64,000 nt of DNA from Streptosporangium pseudovulgare (GCF_014648055.1 NZ_BMQJ01000005.1:124001-188000); one strand, 5' to 3'. Positions 23,377 through 32,653 are shown, numbered from the stretch's first letter. The notes: generated from the letters alone by a model not told the origin. Made by a program: numbers and translations.

Positions 23377-24381
23377 TCAGGTGCTCCCGCGCACCGTCAG
23401 CCGGGGGGCGAGCAGGGTGGCGTCCGGTACGGCGGCGCCCTCCAGCTTGGCCATGAGCAGCCGCACCGCCTCGCGGCCCACCTCCTCGGCCGGGACCAGC
23501 ACCGACGTGAGCGCCGGGCCGGCTCGCTCGGCGATGTCGTCGGGGCAGATCGCCACCACCGCGACGTCCTCGGGGACCCGCCTGCCGTACTGGCGCAGCG
23601 CCCCGAGGACGTGGCCGACCGCCGCCTCGTTGTGCACGACCAGGGCCGACAGTCCCGGCCGTGTCTCCAGCAGCCGCCGCACCGTCTCCGCGGCCTCCCC
23701 GAAGCCCTCCTCGCACGGCAGCGCCGTACCGGTCATGCCGTGTCCGGCGACGGCCTCGGTGAACCCCTCCCTGGTACGGCGGGCGAACCCGGTGCCGCGC
23801 TCGTAGACCACCGAGGGGGCGCCGAGCAGCGCCACCTCCCGGTGCCCGCGCTCGGCCAGGTGCTCCACGCAGAGCGCGCCTGCCCGGTGGAAGTCGAGGT
23901 CCACGCAGGTCAGCCCGGCCGCGTCGGCCGGGAAGCCGATCAGCACGCTCGGCTCGGCGAGCTCGCGCAGCAGCGGCACCCTGCTGTCGTGCAGTTCCAC
24001 GTCCATCAGCACCAGGCCGTCGGCCAGCGCGCTCGCCACCGCCCTGCGCAGCCCCTCGGCCCCCTCGTCCGCGGTCAGCAGCAGCACGTCGTGGTCGTAG
24101 CCGCGGGCCGCGGTGACCACCGAGGTGGCGAACTGCATCAGCACCGGGACGTGCATCCCGGCCCGCAGCGGCAGCACCAGCGCGATGACGTTCGCCCGCC
24201 TGCTGGCCAGCGCCCTGGCCCCGGCGTTGGGGTGGTATCCGAGCGCCCGCACGCTGTCGAGGACCCGCCGCCGGGTGTCGGCGGAGATCGACCGCTTCCC
24301 GCTGAGCACGTAGGAGACCGTGCTCACCGCCACCCCGGCGTGCCGGGCGACCTCGGCGATCGTCACCGTCCGGCCGCTCAT
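23377..24381 (-). CDS. LacI-family regulator of the GH3 glycosidase
   Basis: 334 residues from ATG 24381 (GAGGAGG upstream). The N-terminal helix-turn-helix and hinge are VTIAEVARHAGVAVSTVSYV, then LSGKRSISADTRRRV and LGYHPNAGARAL. A periplasmic-binding-protein-like effector domain follows (VIALVLPLRAG, DGLVLMDVELHDSRVP, VAVVAICPDDIAERAGPALTSV). It sits 145 bp downstream of, and codirectional with, the GH3 gene, whose leader carries two copies of TCGAAGCGCTTCGA. It is therefore probably the repressor of that promoter and is autoregulated if cotranscribed. The inducer is likely the GH3 substrate or its product. Confidence 0.93.
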   Translation of the reverse strand: MSGRTVTIAEVARHAGVAVSTVSYVLSGKRSISADTRRRVLDSVRALGYHPNAGARALASRRANVIALVLPLRAGMHVPVLMQFATSVVTAARGYDHDVLLLTADEGAEGLRRAVASALADGLVLMDVELHDSRVPLLRELAEPSVLIGFPADAAGLTCVDLDFHRAGALCVEHLAERGHREVALLGAPSVVYERGTGFARRTREGFTEAVAGHGMTGTALPCEEGFGEAAETVRRLLETRPGLSALVVHNEAAVGHVLGALRQYGRRVPEDVAVVAICPDDIAERAGPALTSVLVPAEEVGREAVRLLMAKLEGAAVPDATLLAPRLTVRGST

Positions 24382-24526
24382 GCGCCTCCTCGCCCGCCGC
24401 CCCGCCCGAAGGCCGGGAGGACACGCCCGCCGCCCGGGGAGACACCTCCGTCGTCCCGTTCGCTCCGGCCGGGGGCGCGGGGGACGCGCCCGCGGGCGCG
24501 CCGCGCCGTCCGCTCGCCGCACTCGC

Positions 24527-27400
24527 TCACGCACGCTCTCCGAAGGTGAGGCCGGCCAGGGTGATCCCAGCGTTCTCGAACACCATATAGAGGTCGCGGA
24601 CCCCGCGGACGTCCGCGAGCCCGGCGCGGACCTCGGTGAAGTCGTAGCGGCCCGCCCGGGGGACGGGCAGGTCGCCGATGAGCGGGCCGTGCAGCGGGTC
24701 GTCCAGCCGCAGGCTGATCACACCGCCCTCGGCGCCGGTGACGTGCGCCGCGACCGAGGCGGCCCCGGCGCCGAAGTCCGTCGAGCGGAACGAGATCCAC
24801 GCCCCCGCCGCGGTGGACCGCACGGCGTCGCCGGAGACCCGGTCGGCGTCCACGAAGGCCACCGCGTCGTACTCGTCGTGGTCCACCGCGCGGATCGGCC
24901 CGGCCAGGGCCTCGCGGGGCGGGATGCGCTCCCCCGCGACGTGGAAGGAGGCGCACAGCCGGATGTCCCGCGCGGAGCGGCCGACCATGGCCCGGTGCGG
25001 GGCGTCCTCCACGACGAACCGGTTGCGGGTCACGTCCCAGAAGGCCAGGTCGCGGACGGGGAGGCGCCAGCTCACCGTGGTGCTCTCGCCGGGTGCGAGC
25101 CGTACCTTGGTGAAGCCGCGCAGCCGGCGCAGCGGCTGCTTGACCCGGGAGCTCCGCTGGTGGGTGTAGAGCTGGACGACCTCGGTTCCGGCGCGGGGAC
25201 CGGTGTTGGCGACCGTGGCCGTGACGGTGACCGTGCCCTCCGCGCCCACCGTGCCCGCCGTGCCCTCCGTGCTCTCCGCGCCCGCCGTGCCCTCCGTGCT
25301 CTCCGCGCCGTCGGTGCCGTCGGTGCCGTCCTCCACCGAGACGGCCAGGCCGGAGTAGCCGAACGTGGTGTAGCCGAGGCCGTGCCCGAAGGGGAAGAGC
25401 GGCTCGCCCCGGTAGTACTGGTAGGTGGCGTCGGAGGCGATGATGTCGTAGTCGAGCAGGTCGGGCAGCTCGCACGCCGAGCGGTACCAGGTCTGGGTGA
25501 GCCGGCCCTCGGGGTCGGCGTCGCCGAAGAGCACCTCGGCCAGGGCGTGGCCGTACTCCTGGCCGCCGTGCGACGACCACAGCACGGCCGGCGGGTCCTC
25601 GTCGGCCCAGGCGACGGGGTAGCCGCTGCTGATCACCATGACGGTCCGGGGGTTGGCCGCCCGTACCGCCCGGACGACGGCCTGCTGGGCGGCGGGCAGG
25701 TCCAGGTCGAGGCGGTCCTCGGTCTCGCGGCCGTTGACCAGCGGGTGGTCCCCGACCACGACGACCGCCACGTCCGCCGTCGCGGCGAGGGCGGCGGCGG
25801 CCTCGGCGCCGTCCACCACCCGCTCCACGGTGAGCCAGGCCGCCGCGTCGGCGTCGTCGGCCAGCCGGAACGTCCCGCCGTCCAGGGCGACGTAGCGGCC
25901 GGTGGAGATGTGCCGCAGGGCGAGTGTTCCGCGCGGGCGGCGTTCCGTCCGGAAGGTCTGGCGCACCTCCCAGCCGTTGGGGCCGGGCTGGTCGTTGACC
26001 AGCACGCCGTCGTCGTCCACCGACAGGTGGCGGCCGGTCGCCACGGCCCGCAGCGCGTACGATCCGCCGCCCCAGTCGAACAGGTCGTACAGGGCCGCGT
26101 CGCCTCCGCCGCCGGGCGCGACGGAGAGCGGCCCGCCGTCGGGGTCGGCGACGACGGCCCCGGTGTCCACGCTCAGCGCGACCCGGTCCACGGCCTCGCA
26201 GAACACCGTCTCGCACCGTTCGGCGAGCCCGGCGCGGGCGGTGACGGCGTAGGGGAGCGTGCCGGAGTACCAGTCCTCCATCAGCGTGTCGCCGAGCTGG
26301 CCGATGACCGCGATCCGGCCGGGCGCGTCCAGCGGCAGGATCCCGTCGTTCCTCAGCAGCACGATCGAGCGCCGGGCGGCCTCGCGGGCCAGCTCCCGGT
26401 GCTCGGGGCAGTTGACGACCGCCTCGGTGATCCCGTCGTACGGCGTGGCGGGGTCGAACTCGCCGAGCCGGAACCGGACGGACAGCGCGTGCCGTACCGC
26501 CTCGTCCACGTCCCCCTCGGTGAGCAGGCCCCGCTCCAGCGCCCGGCGGATGTGCCCGAGGGTCTCGCCGGAGCGGTCGTCGTCCTGGGTGAAGCTGTCC
26601 AGGCCCGCCCTGATCGCGTGGGCGTAGGCCGCGGGCGGGTCCTTGTGATAAGCCTGCAGGCCGGCGAGGTTACCCGGGGCGTAGGCGTCGCTGACCACGA
26701 GGATGTCGTCGGGCGCCCACGCGCGCAGCGCCTCGCGGATCAGCGGGCTGAGGTGCGCCGGGCGGCCGTTGACGAGGTTGTAGGACGGCATCACGGCCAC
26801 CGCCGCGCCCTGCTCCAGGGCGGGCCGGTAGGCGGGCAGCTCGTACTCGCGCAGCACCCGGGGAGGCAGGTCGCTGGAGGTGACGCAGCGGTCGGTCTCG
26901 TTGTTGTAGCCCAGGAAGTGCTTGAGGGTGGGCGCGGTCTTCAGCACGGTGGGATCGCTCCCACGAAGGCCGGAGGCGTACGCCGCCGCCATGACGCCGG
27001 TCAGCCAGGGGTCCTCGGAGTAGCCCTCCTCGTTGCGGCCCCACCGCGGGTCGCGCAGCGGGTTCACCACGGGCGCCCAGACGTTGCGTCCGGCCCCGGA
27101 GGGGTCCTTGCGGTGGAAGGCCAGGACCTCGTCGCCCGTCGCCTCGCCGACCCGCCTGACCAGCTCCGGATCCCAGGTGCTGGCCAACCCCACGGCCTGC
27201 GGGAACACCGTCGCCGGGCCGAGCCAGGCCAGGCCGTGCAGGGCCTCGGTGCCGGTGCGGAAGCCCTCCACGCCCAGCCGGGGGACCGGCGCCTGGTACT
27301 GGTGCAGCAGGGCGACCTTCTCCTCCAGGGTCAGGCGGTCCCGCAGGTCGGCGACGCGCGCGGCGAGCGGGAGTCCGGGGTCGCGGAAGGGTTCGTTCAT
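24527..27400 (-). CDS. Glycoside hydrolase family 3 protein with inserted beta-trefoil-like domain
   Basis: 957 residues, cytoplasmic (no signal peptide). The (beta/alpha)8 domain has VNPLRDPRWGRNEEGYSEDP, KHFLGYNNE and the nucleophile region VVSDAYAP, with Asp238. The second GH3 domain (ARRSIVLLRNDGILPLD) is interrupted at about 436-533 by repeats such as ATGRHLSVDDD and STGRYVALDGG, which look like a fascin/trefoil carbohydrate-binding insertion. A Fn3-like domain (about 728-800, TEVVQLYTHQ) and a CBM-like C-terminal domain (about 830-957) follow. The second-domain acid/base was not identified. It probably hydrolyses beta-glucosides or beta-xylosides brought in by an ABC importer. Two LacI operators precede it. 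Confidence 0.93.
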   Translation of the reverse strand: MNEPFRDPGLPLAARVADLRDRLTLEEKVALLHQYQAPVPRLGVEGFRTGTEALHGLAWLGPATVFPQAVGLASTWDPELVRRVGEATGDEVLAFHRKDPSGAGRNVWAPVVNPLRDPRWGRNEEGYSEDPWLTGVMAAAYASGLRGSDPTVLKTAPTLKHFLGYNNETDRCVTSSDLPPRVLREYELPAYRPALEQGAAVAVMPSYNLVNGRPAHLSPLIREALRAWAPDDILVVSDAYAPGNLAGLQAYHKDPPAAYAHAIRAGLDSFTQDDDRSGETLGHIRRALERGLLTEGDVDEAVRHALSVRFRLGEFDPATPYDGITEAVVNCPEHRELAREAARRSIVLLRNDGILPLDAPGRIAVIGQLGDTLMEDWYSGTLPYAVTARAGLAERCETVFCEAVDRVALSVDTGAVVADPDGGPLSVAPGGGGDAALYDLFDWGGGSYALRAVATGRHLSVDDDGVLVNDQPGPNGWEVRQTFRTERRPRGTLALRHISTGRYVALDGGTFRLADDADAAAWLTVERVVDGAEAAAALAATADVAVVVVGDHPLVNGRETEDRLDLDLPAAQQAVVRAVRAANPRTVMVISSGYPVAWADEDPPAVLWSSHGGQEYGHALAEVLFGDADPEGRLTQTWYRSACELPDLLDYDIIASDATYQYYRGEPLFPFGHGLGYTTFGYSGLAVSVEDGTDGTDGAESTEGTAGAESTEGTAGTVGAEGTVTVTATVANTGPRAGTEVVQLYTHQRSSRVKQPLRRLRGFTKVRLAPGESTTVSWRLPVRDLAFWDVTRNRFVVEDAPHRAMVGRSARDIRLCASFHVAGERIPPREALAGPIRAVDHDEYDAVAFVDADRVSGDAVRSTAAGAWISFRSTDFGAGAASVAAHVTGAEGGVISLRLDDPLHGPLIGDLPVPRAGRYDFTEVRAGLADVRGVRDLYMVFENAGITLAGLTFGERA
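25261..25314. repeat. In-frame 27-bp tandem repeat in the GH3 gene
   Basis: Two near-identical 27-bp units (25261-25287 and 25288-25314) encode GAESTEGTA-type repeats in the linker before the Fn3-like domain. Shorter GTDG units extend the low-complexity tract. Such a repeat can change copy number without breaking the frame. Confidence 0.75.
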
Positions 27401-27423
27401 GGGGGGACCGTCCTCTGGGGATA

Positions 27424-27480
27424 TCGAAGCGCTTCGAAAACCGGTCGGGGGAGGCGCTCCGGTTCGTCGAAGCGCTTCGA
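27424..27480. promoter_or_regulatory. Two identical palindromic LacI operators
   Basis: TCGAAGCGCTTCGA, a perfect 14-bp palindrome with the central CG typical of LacI-family operators, occurs at 27424-27437 and 27467-27480, 43 bp apart centre to centre (about four helical turns, suited to looping). They lie 24-80 bp upstream of the GH3 start. The LacI protein at 23.4-24.4 kb is the obvious ligand. Confidence 0.85.
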
Positions 27481-27490
27481 TGATTGATCC

Positions 27491-27536
27491 GGGAAAGCTC
27501 CGCTCATTACACGCGCGTTTCGAACGGAGCTTCCCC
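27491..27536. terminator. Hairpin downstream of the ROK gene
   Basis: GGGAAAGCTCCG (27491-27502) pairs with CGGAGCTTCCCC (27525-27536) with one mismatch around a 22-nt loop. It lies between the end of the ROK gene and the GH3 promoter, both on the minus strand, and would insulate the two. Confidence 0.6.
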
Positions 27537-27562
27537 GAGGGTGCACGCCCGTGCGACCCAGG

Positions 27563-28768
27563 TCAAGAGAGCCGCGGCAAACGCCCTGAATCCACCAGGT
27601 CGAGCACCCGGGCGGCGCCGCCGAGCGCGGCGGCGCCGTACCCGAGGGCCGAGGCCACGACGCGGCAGCCGCCGGTGTCCGGCGCGATCACCCGCCCGCG
27701 CGCCTCGGCCTCGATCTCGGGCAGCAGCCAGGGGGCGAGGGGCACGTAGTAGCCGCCGAGGACGACCACTTCAGGGTTGAGGAGATTGGCGATCATCGAG
27801 ACGCCCCGGCCGAGGTCGCGGCCGACGCCCGCCAGGACGGCGAGGGTGTGCGCGTCGCCGGCCCGGGCCAGCCGGACCGTCTCCTCCAGCTCGACCTCCA
27901 CCTCCGCGGGCGAGAGCGCCGCGTGCTCCAGCACCGCGCCGATCCCGGCCACCGCCTCCAGGCAGCCCCGGCGGCCGCAACGGCACTCGGCGCCGAGCGG
28001 GTCGAGCTGGATGTGGCCGATCTCGCCGCCGTAGCCCTGCCCGCCGCGCCGCAGCCGCCCGTCGAGGATGACCCCGGCGCCCACCCCGATCCCGCCGGCG
28101 AGATAGACCAGGTCGGCGGTCCCCGCCCACGGGCCGAAGCGGTGTTCGGCCAGCGCCGCGAGGTTGGCGTCGTTGTCCACCTGCACCGGGAACCCGGGGT
28201 CGCGGAGCGCCTTGGCGAGGTCGCCGCACAGGTCGGCGTCGCGCCAGCCGAGGTTCGGCGCGACGCGGACGACCCCGTCGGTGCCGACCAGGCCGGGCAC
28301 GGCCACGGTGAGGCCCAGGACCTGCCGCTCCTCCCGGGCCATCCGGGTCGTCACGCGGCGGACGAGCCCGGCGACGACCGCCATCGCCTGCGACACCGTG
28401 ACGTCCGGCCCCTGGAAGGAACGCCGCCAGGACAGCAGCCGCTCCCCCGACAGGTCCACCGCCACGGCGGTGACGTAGTCGACGTTGATCTCGACGCCGA
28501 TCGCCGCGTACGGCGAGCCGTCGAGCACCAGCATGGTCGCCGGGCGGCCGACGCGGTTCCCGGTCAGCCCGGTCTCCCGGACCAGCCTGCGGTCGATCAG
28601 GTCGGCGACCAGGCTGGAGACCGTCGCCTTGTTCAGGCCCGTGGAGGCGGCGATGTCCGCCCGCGAGCAGGGGGCGTGCTCACGCACGAACCGCAGGACG
28701 ACGGCGAGGTTGGTGGCCCGCACGTCGGCGAAGTCGGCCGGCTGCGGGTCGCTCGTAGATGTGATCAA
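27563..28768 (-). CDS. ROK-family (NagC/XylR-type) transcriptional repressor
   Basis: 401 residues. An N-terminal winged HTH (ATNLAVVLRFVREHAPCSRADIAASTGLNKATVSSLV) is followed by an ROK sugar-kinase-like domain with DNDANLAALAEHRFG, LAGGIGVGAGVILDG, GEIGHIQLDP and the zinc motif CRCGRRGCLE. It is divergent from an ABC sugar importer with a shared 25-bp operator candidate (28891-28915). The same sequence recurs between the GH31 and GH42 genes, so it probably controls that regulon. The start is the first in-frame candidate, a TTG at 28768, with only weak ribosome-site support; a GTG about 15 codons later is possible. Confidence 0.9.
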   Translation of the reverse strand: MITSTSDPQPADFADVRATNLAVVLRFVREHAPCSRADIAASTGLNKATVSSLVADLIDRRLVRETGLTGNRVGRPATMLVLDGSPYAAIGVEINVDYVTAVAVDLSGERLLSWRRSFQGPDVTVSQAMAVVAGLVRRVTTRMAREERQVLGLTVAVPGLVGTDGVVRVAPNLGWRDADLCGDLAKALRDPGFPVQVDNDANLAALAEHRFGPWAGTADLVYLAGGIGVGAGVILDGRLRRGGQGYGGEIGHIQLDPLGAECRCGRRGCLEAVAGIGAVLEHAALSPAEVEVELEETVRLARAGDAHTLAVLAGVGRDLGRGVSMIANLLNPEVVVLGGYYVPLAPWLLPEIEAEARGRVIAPDTGGCRVVASALGYGAAALGGAARVLDLVDSGRLPRLS

Positions 28769-28890
28769 GGTCAGTCCCGTTCCGGCTCGGCCAGGCTGGC
28801 CCCATCATGCACCATCGTTCACCGATCCGTGACCGCCCCCTGCGGACGCCGGGTCGGCGCTCCCTTGTGGCGGGGGTCAGCCTCGACTAA

Positions 28891-28915
28891 TTTGTTTGGC
28901 CATCAGACGAACTAA
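28891..28915. promoter_or_regulatory. ROK-type operator in front of the ABC importer
   Basis: Read on the minus strand, the 25-mer fits TTAGTT-N10-CCNAANNAA, an AT-rich imperfect inverted repeat. The same pattern occurs at 47857-47881 and 47936-47960 between the GH31 and GH42 genes. It lies between the divergent ROK and binding-protein genes, 66 bp before the latter. Confidence 0.75.
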
Positions 28916-28980
28916 CTCTATCGCTACCCCTCTTCCGCGGACACCCCCCTGACCCCCCGAACCGACGAAGGGAAAGCGCC

Positions 28981-30675
28981 ATGAACCGACCCCCGGGCGC
29001 GACGACCACCCGCCGAGGCTTCCTCGGCCTGGTGGGGCTCAGCGCCGCGATGGCCGCCGGAGGCGGCCTGCTCGGCGCCTGCTCCACTCCGAGCGGCCCC
29101 CGGCCGGGAAGCGGAGGCGCCACCGCCGCCGCGGCGGAGAAGCTGACCTCCCTCGCCCCCGCCTACACGCCCTTCCCCGGCGTCCGGCCGGACATCCCCG
29201 GCATCGTCTCCGACCTGCCGGGCATCCCCGGCGTCGGCGGCGGCTTCACCACCTACCCCACCTCCCCCGTCCCCGCGCTCACCCGGAAGGCCGGCCGGGG
29301 CGGCTCCTACAAGGCCATGACGCCGCTGTGGGGACCGGTGCCGCCCGGCCTGGCGGACAACTCCTACTTCCAGGCGGCCAACGCCGACATCGGCGCCACC
29401 GTGGAGTTCCAGATCACCGACGGCACGGTGTACGTCGACAAGGCGATCGCCCGCCTCGCCTCGGGCGACATCCCGGACATCATGGTCATCCCCAGTTGGG
29501 AGATCGAGAAGATGGCCGACTTCAACCAGGCCGTCGACAAGGCGTTCGAGGACCTCACCCCGTACCTGCAGGGCGACAAGGTCACGCCGTACCCCCTGCT
29601 GGCCAACCTGCCGACCGCCGCGTGGGAGTGGTCGGTCTGGAACGGCAGGCTCATGGCGGTGCCGTTCCCCACCGAGCCCTTCCCCTTCGCGCTGCTCTAC
29701 CGCAAGGACCTGTTCGAGAGGAACGGCTGGAACACCGCGCCCAAGAACGCCGACGAGCTGTACCGGCTGGGCAAGGAGATCACCGACCCCAAGGGCAAGC
29801 GCTGGGCGTTCGGCGACATCCACGAGATGGTCTGGACGATCTTCCGGATCCCGCAGGAGTGGCGCTACGAGGGCGGCAGGCTCGTCCACAAGTACGAGAC
29901 CCCCGAGTACGAGCAGATGCTGGAGTTCATGCGGAGGCTCTTCGCCGAGGAGCTGATCCACCCCTCCGTGGTGAGCAGCAAGGGCGCCAACGAGAAGGAC
30001 CTCATCGGGGGCGGGCAGATCACCGTCTACCGCGACGGGCTCGGCGGCTGGAAGGAACTGCTGCAGCAGCACCGCGGCAAGAACCCCGACTTCGCGCTGG
30101 ACGCCTTCCCGGTCTTCGCCCACGACGGCGGCAAGCCGCTGATGTACCACAACAACGCGGCGGGGATCTTCACCTTCGTGAAGAAGGGGACCCCGAAGGA
30201 GAAGGTGGAGGAGATCCTCTCCATCCTCAACTGGTGCGCGGCGCCGTACGGGACCAAGGAGTACGAGCTGTCCAACTTCGGCGTGGAGGGAAAGCACTTC
30301 ACCCGCGACGACAAGAACGTCCCGCAGCTGAACGACCTCGGCCGCAAGGAGGTCGCCCCCACCTACCTCTTCCTCGGCGGGCGCCCCATCTTCGTGGACT
30401 GGGTCGCCTACCCCGACGCGGTCAAGGCCAACATGGAGTGGCAGCAGGCCACCTTCCCGCACGTCGAGAAGACCCCGTTCGACGGGATCCGGATCCAGCG
30501 GCCGTCGAGGTTCTCCGGCCTGCAGGTGCCCACCGAGGACAAGTTCACCGACATCATGCGCGGGCGGCGCCCGGTGAGCGACGTCAAACAGATCGTCGCG
30601 GAGTGGCGGCGGGACGGCGGCGACGAGGCCAGGGACTTCTACATGAAGATCCTGCGGGACAACGGCCGTGCTTAG
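28981..30675 (+). CDS. ABC sugar importer binding protein, Tat lipoprotein
   Basis: 564 residues. The N-terminus TTTRRGFLGLVGLSAAMAAG is a twin-arginine signal followed by the lipobox LLGAC, so the protein is exported folded and lipid-anchored. The long body with KVTPYPLLANLPTAAWEWS, FALLYRKDLFERNGW and GKRWAFGDIHEM fits the large LplA-type binding proteins (about 500-560 residues) that serve oligosaccharides. The ATG at 28981 has GAAGGGA upstream. It overlaps the first permease by 8 bp. No ATPase gene is present, so a shared MsiK-type ATPase encoded elsewhere is expected. Confidence 0.93.
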   Translation: MNRPPGATTTRRGFLGLVGLSAAMAAGGGLLGACSTPSGPRPGSGGATAAAAEKLTSLAPAYTPFPGVRPDIPGIVSDLPGIPGVGGGFTTYPTSPVPALTRKAGRGGSYKAMTPLWGPVPPGLADNSYFQAANADIGATVEFQITDGTVYVDKAIARLASGDIPDIMVIPSWEIEKMADFNQAVDKAFEDLTPYLQGDKVTPYPLLANLPTAAWEWSVWNGRLMAVPFPTEPFPFALLYRKDLFERNGWNTAPKNADELYRLGKEITDPKGKRWAFGDIHEMVWTIFRIPQEWRYEGGRLVHKYETPEYEQMLEFMRRLFAEELIHPSVVSSKGANEKDLIGGGQITVYRDGLGGWKELLQQHRGKNPDFALDAFPVFAHDGGKPLMYHNNAAGIFTFVKKGTPKEKVEEILSILNWCAAPYGTKEYELSNFGVEGKHFTRDDKNVPQLNDLGRKEVAPTYLFLGGRPIFVDWVAYPDAVKANMEWQQATFPHVEKTPFDGIRIQRPSRFSGLQVPTEDKFTDIMRGRRPVSDVKQIVAEWRRDGGDEARDFYMKILRDNGRA

Positions 30676-31690
30676 GAACGCGCCGAGGACCGGGCCGGCG
30701 GGTGACCTGACCTCACCCGCCGGCACCGGCGCCTCCAAGCATGTCGGTAAAAGGGCCTTCTCGACAAGCCCGGGTGCCCGTGTCCCTTTCCGGGACCGGC
30801 TGCGCCGCGACTGGCAGCTGCTGCTGATGACGCTGCCCGCGATCGGGCTGCTGATCGTCTTCCACTACGTCCCGCTGCTCGGCAACGTCATCGCCTTCCA
30901 GGACTACTCGCCCTACGTCGGCATCGCCGACAGCCCGTGGGTCGGGATGTCCAACTTCCAGTGGCTGCTGCTCGACGACGGCTTCTGGGACGCGACGCTC
31001 AACACCCTGTCGATCACCGCGTTCCAGCTCGTCTTCTACTTCCCGGTGCCGATCGCGCTGGCCATCCTCCTCGACAGCGTGGTACGGCCCCGCCTGCGCG
31101 TGTTCATCCAGGGCATCGTCTACATGCCGCACTTCTTCTCGTGGGTGCTGGTCGTCACGCTGTTCCAGCAGATGTTCGGCGGCGCCGGGCTGCTCTCGCA
31201 GATCCTGCGGGACCACGGCCACAGCGGCTTCGACATCATGACCGATCCGGACACCTTCATCCTGCTGGTGACCGCCGAGACGGTCTGGAAGGACGCCGGC
31301 TGGGGGGCGATCGTCTTCCTGGCGGCGCTGGCCGCCATCGACCAGAACCTCTACGAGGCCGCGGCGGTGGACGGCGCCTCGCGCTGGCGCCGGATGTGGC
31401 ACGTCACGCTGCCCGGCCTGCGCCCGGTGATCGTCCTGCTGCTGATCCTGCGCCTGGGCGAGGCGCTGAACGTCGGCTTCGAGCAGTTCTTCCTGCAGCG
31501 CGACGCGGTCGGCCGGGACGCCGCCGAGGTGCTGGACACCTTCGTCTACTGGCGCACGCTGCTGACCGGCGAGTGGAGCTACGGCGCGGCGGCGGGGCTG
31601 GTCAAGGGCGTGGCCGGGCTGATCCTGATCGTCATCGCCAACAAGGTCGCCCACCGGTTCGGAGAGCAGGGGATCTACAAACGATCATGA
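30668..31690 (+). CDS. ABC sugar importer permease (LplB type)
   Basis: 340 residues. About 45 hydrophilic residues precede RDWQLLLMTLPAIGLLIVFHY and five further membrane helices. The EAA cytoplasmic loop is YEAAAVDGASRWRRMWHVTLPGL, which contacts the ATPase. GYGIYKRS-like endings (here QGIYKRS) are typical of LplB permeases. The GTG at 30668 overlaps the binding-protein gene; no strong ribosome site is visible, so coupling to upstream translation is likely. Confidence 0.92.
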   Translation: MLRNAPRTGPAGDLTSPAGTGASKHVGKRAFSTSPGARVPFRDRLRRDWQLLLMTLPAIGLLIVFHYVPLLGNVIAFQDYSPYVGIADSPWVGMSNFQWLLLDDGFWDATLNTLSITAFQLVFYFPVPIALAILLDSVVRPRLRVFIQGIVYMPHFFSWVLVVTLFQQMFGGAGLLSQILRDHGHSGFDIMTDPDTFILLVTAETVWKDAGWGAIVFLAALAAIDQNLYEAAAVDGASRWRRMWHVTLPGLRPVIVLLLILRLGEALNVGFEQFFLQRDAVGRDAAEVLDTFVYWRTLLTGEWSYGAAAGLVKGVAGLILIVIANKVAHRFGEQGIYKRS

Positions 31691-32586
31691 TGACCTCACC
31701 CCCCTGGGCCGAACGGCCCGGCCGCGCCGGCGGGCTCGCCAAGGGACTCGTGCTCACGTTCGTCGTGGCGGCCGTCCTCTTCCCGATCTACATGGTCGTG
31801 CTGACCAGCCTGTCCACCCAGGAGGCCGTGTCGAGGGCCGGCGGGCTGGTCACGGCGCCCGGCGAGCTGTCCCTCGCCGCCTACCGGCAGCTGTTCGCGG
31901 GCGGCGTGGTCACCCGGGCGGTCCTGGTCAGCCTCGGCGTGACCGCGGCCGGCACGGCGATCAGCCTGGGCGTCACGGTGCTGGCCGCCTACGGCCTGTC
32001 CCGGCCCGGCTCGCTGATGCACCGGCCGCTGCTGTTCCTCGTCCTGCTGACGTTCCTGTTCGGCCCCGGGCTGATCCCGAGCTACCTGCTGGTCAGCTCG
32101 CTCGGCCTGGTCGACAGCTACTGGGCGCTGATCCTGCCGACCGCGGTCACCGCGTTCAACCTCGTGGTCATGCGGTCGTTCTTCATGAGCATCCCCGGCG
32201 AGGTGACCGACAGCGCGCGCATCGACGGCGCGAGCGAGTTCCGCATCCTGCGGCGGATCGTGCTGCCCATGTCCAAGGGCGTCACCGCGGTCATCGGCCT
32301 GTTCTACGCGGTCGGCTACTGGAACTCGTTCTTCAACGCCGTGCTGTACCTGAACGACAACGCCAAGTGGCCCCTGCAGGTCGTGCTGCGGCAGTACGTG
32401 CTCCAGGGCCAGTCGCTGTTCGTCGGCCAGAGCGGGACCGGCACGATCCCCGGGCAGGCCCTGCCGCCCGGCCTGGCCGTCCAGATGGCGATCGTGGTGG
32501 TCGCGCTGGTCCCGGTCCTGTTCGTCTACCCGTTCGTCCAACGCCACTTCACCAAGGGGGTGATCGTGGGCGCCGTCAAGGGCTGA
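31687..32586 (+). CDS. ABC sugar importer permease (LplC type)
   Basis: 299 residues from the first of two adjacent ATGs, overlapping the previous stop (ATGA). Six membrane helices start at LVLTFVVAAVLFPIYMVVL. The EAA loop is TDSARIDGASEFRILRRIVLPMSKG, and the C-terminus GVIVGAVKG is characteristic of this permease half. It completes the importer with the two preceding genes. A strong hairpin follows at 32591-32633. Confidence 0.93.
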   Translation: MMTSPPWAERPGRAGGLAKGLVLTFVVAAVLFPIYMVVLTSLSTQEAVSRAGGLVTAPGELSLAAYRQLFAGGVVTRAVLVSLGVTAAGTAISLGVTVLAAYGLSRPGSLMHRPLLFLVLLTFLFGPGLIPSYLLVSSLGLVDSYWALILPTAVTAFNLVVMRSFFMSIPGEVTDSARIDGASEFRILRRIVLPMSKGVTAVIGLFYAVGYWNSFFNAVLYLNDNAKWPLQVVLRQYVLQGQSLFVGQSGTGTIPGQALPPGLAVQMAIVVVALVPVLFVYPFVQRHFTKGVIVGAVKG

Positions 32587-32590
32587 GCCG

Positions 32591-32633
32591 CGGGCCCGCC
32601 GTACCGGGATCCCCTCCGGGTACGGCGGGCCCG
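32591..32633. terminator. Bidirectional hairpin terminator
   Basis: CGGGCCCGCCGTACC (32591-32605) pairs perfectly over 15 bp with GGTACGGCGGGCCCG (32619-32633) around a 13-nt loop. It lies between the converging permease and aldo/keto reductase genes. Confidence 0.75.
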
Positions 32634-32653
32634 GCCGTGTCCGCCGGCGCGGG

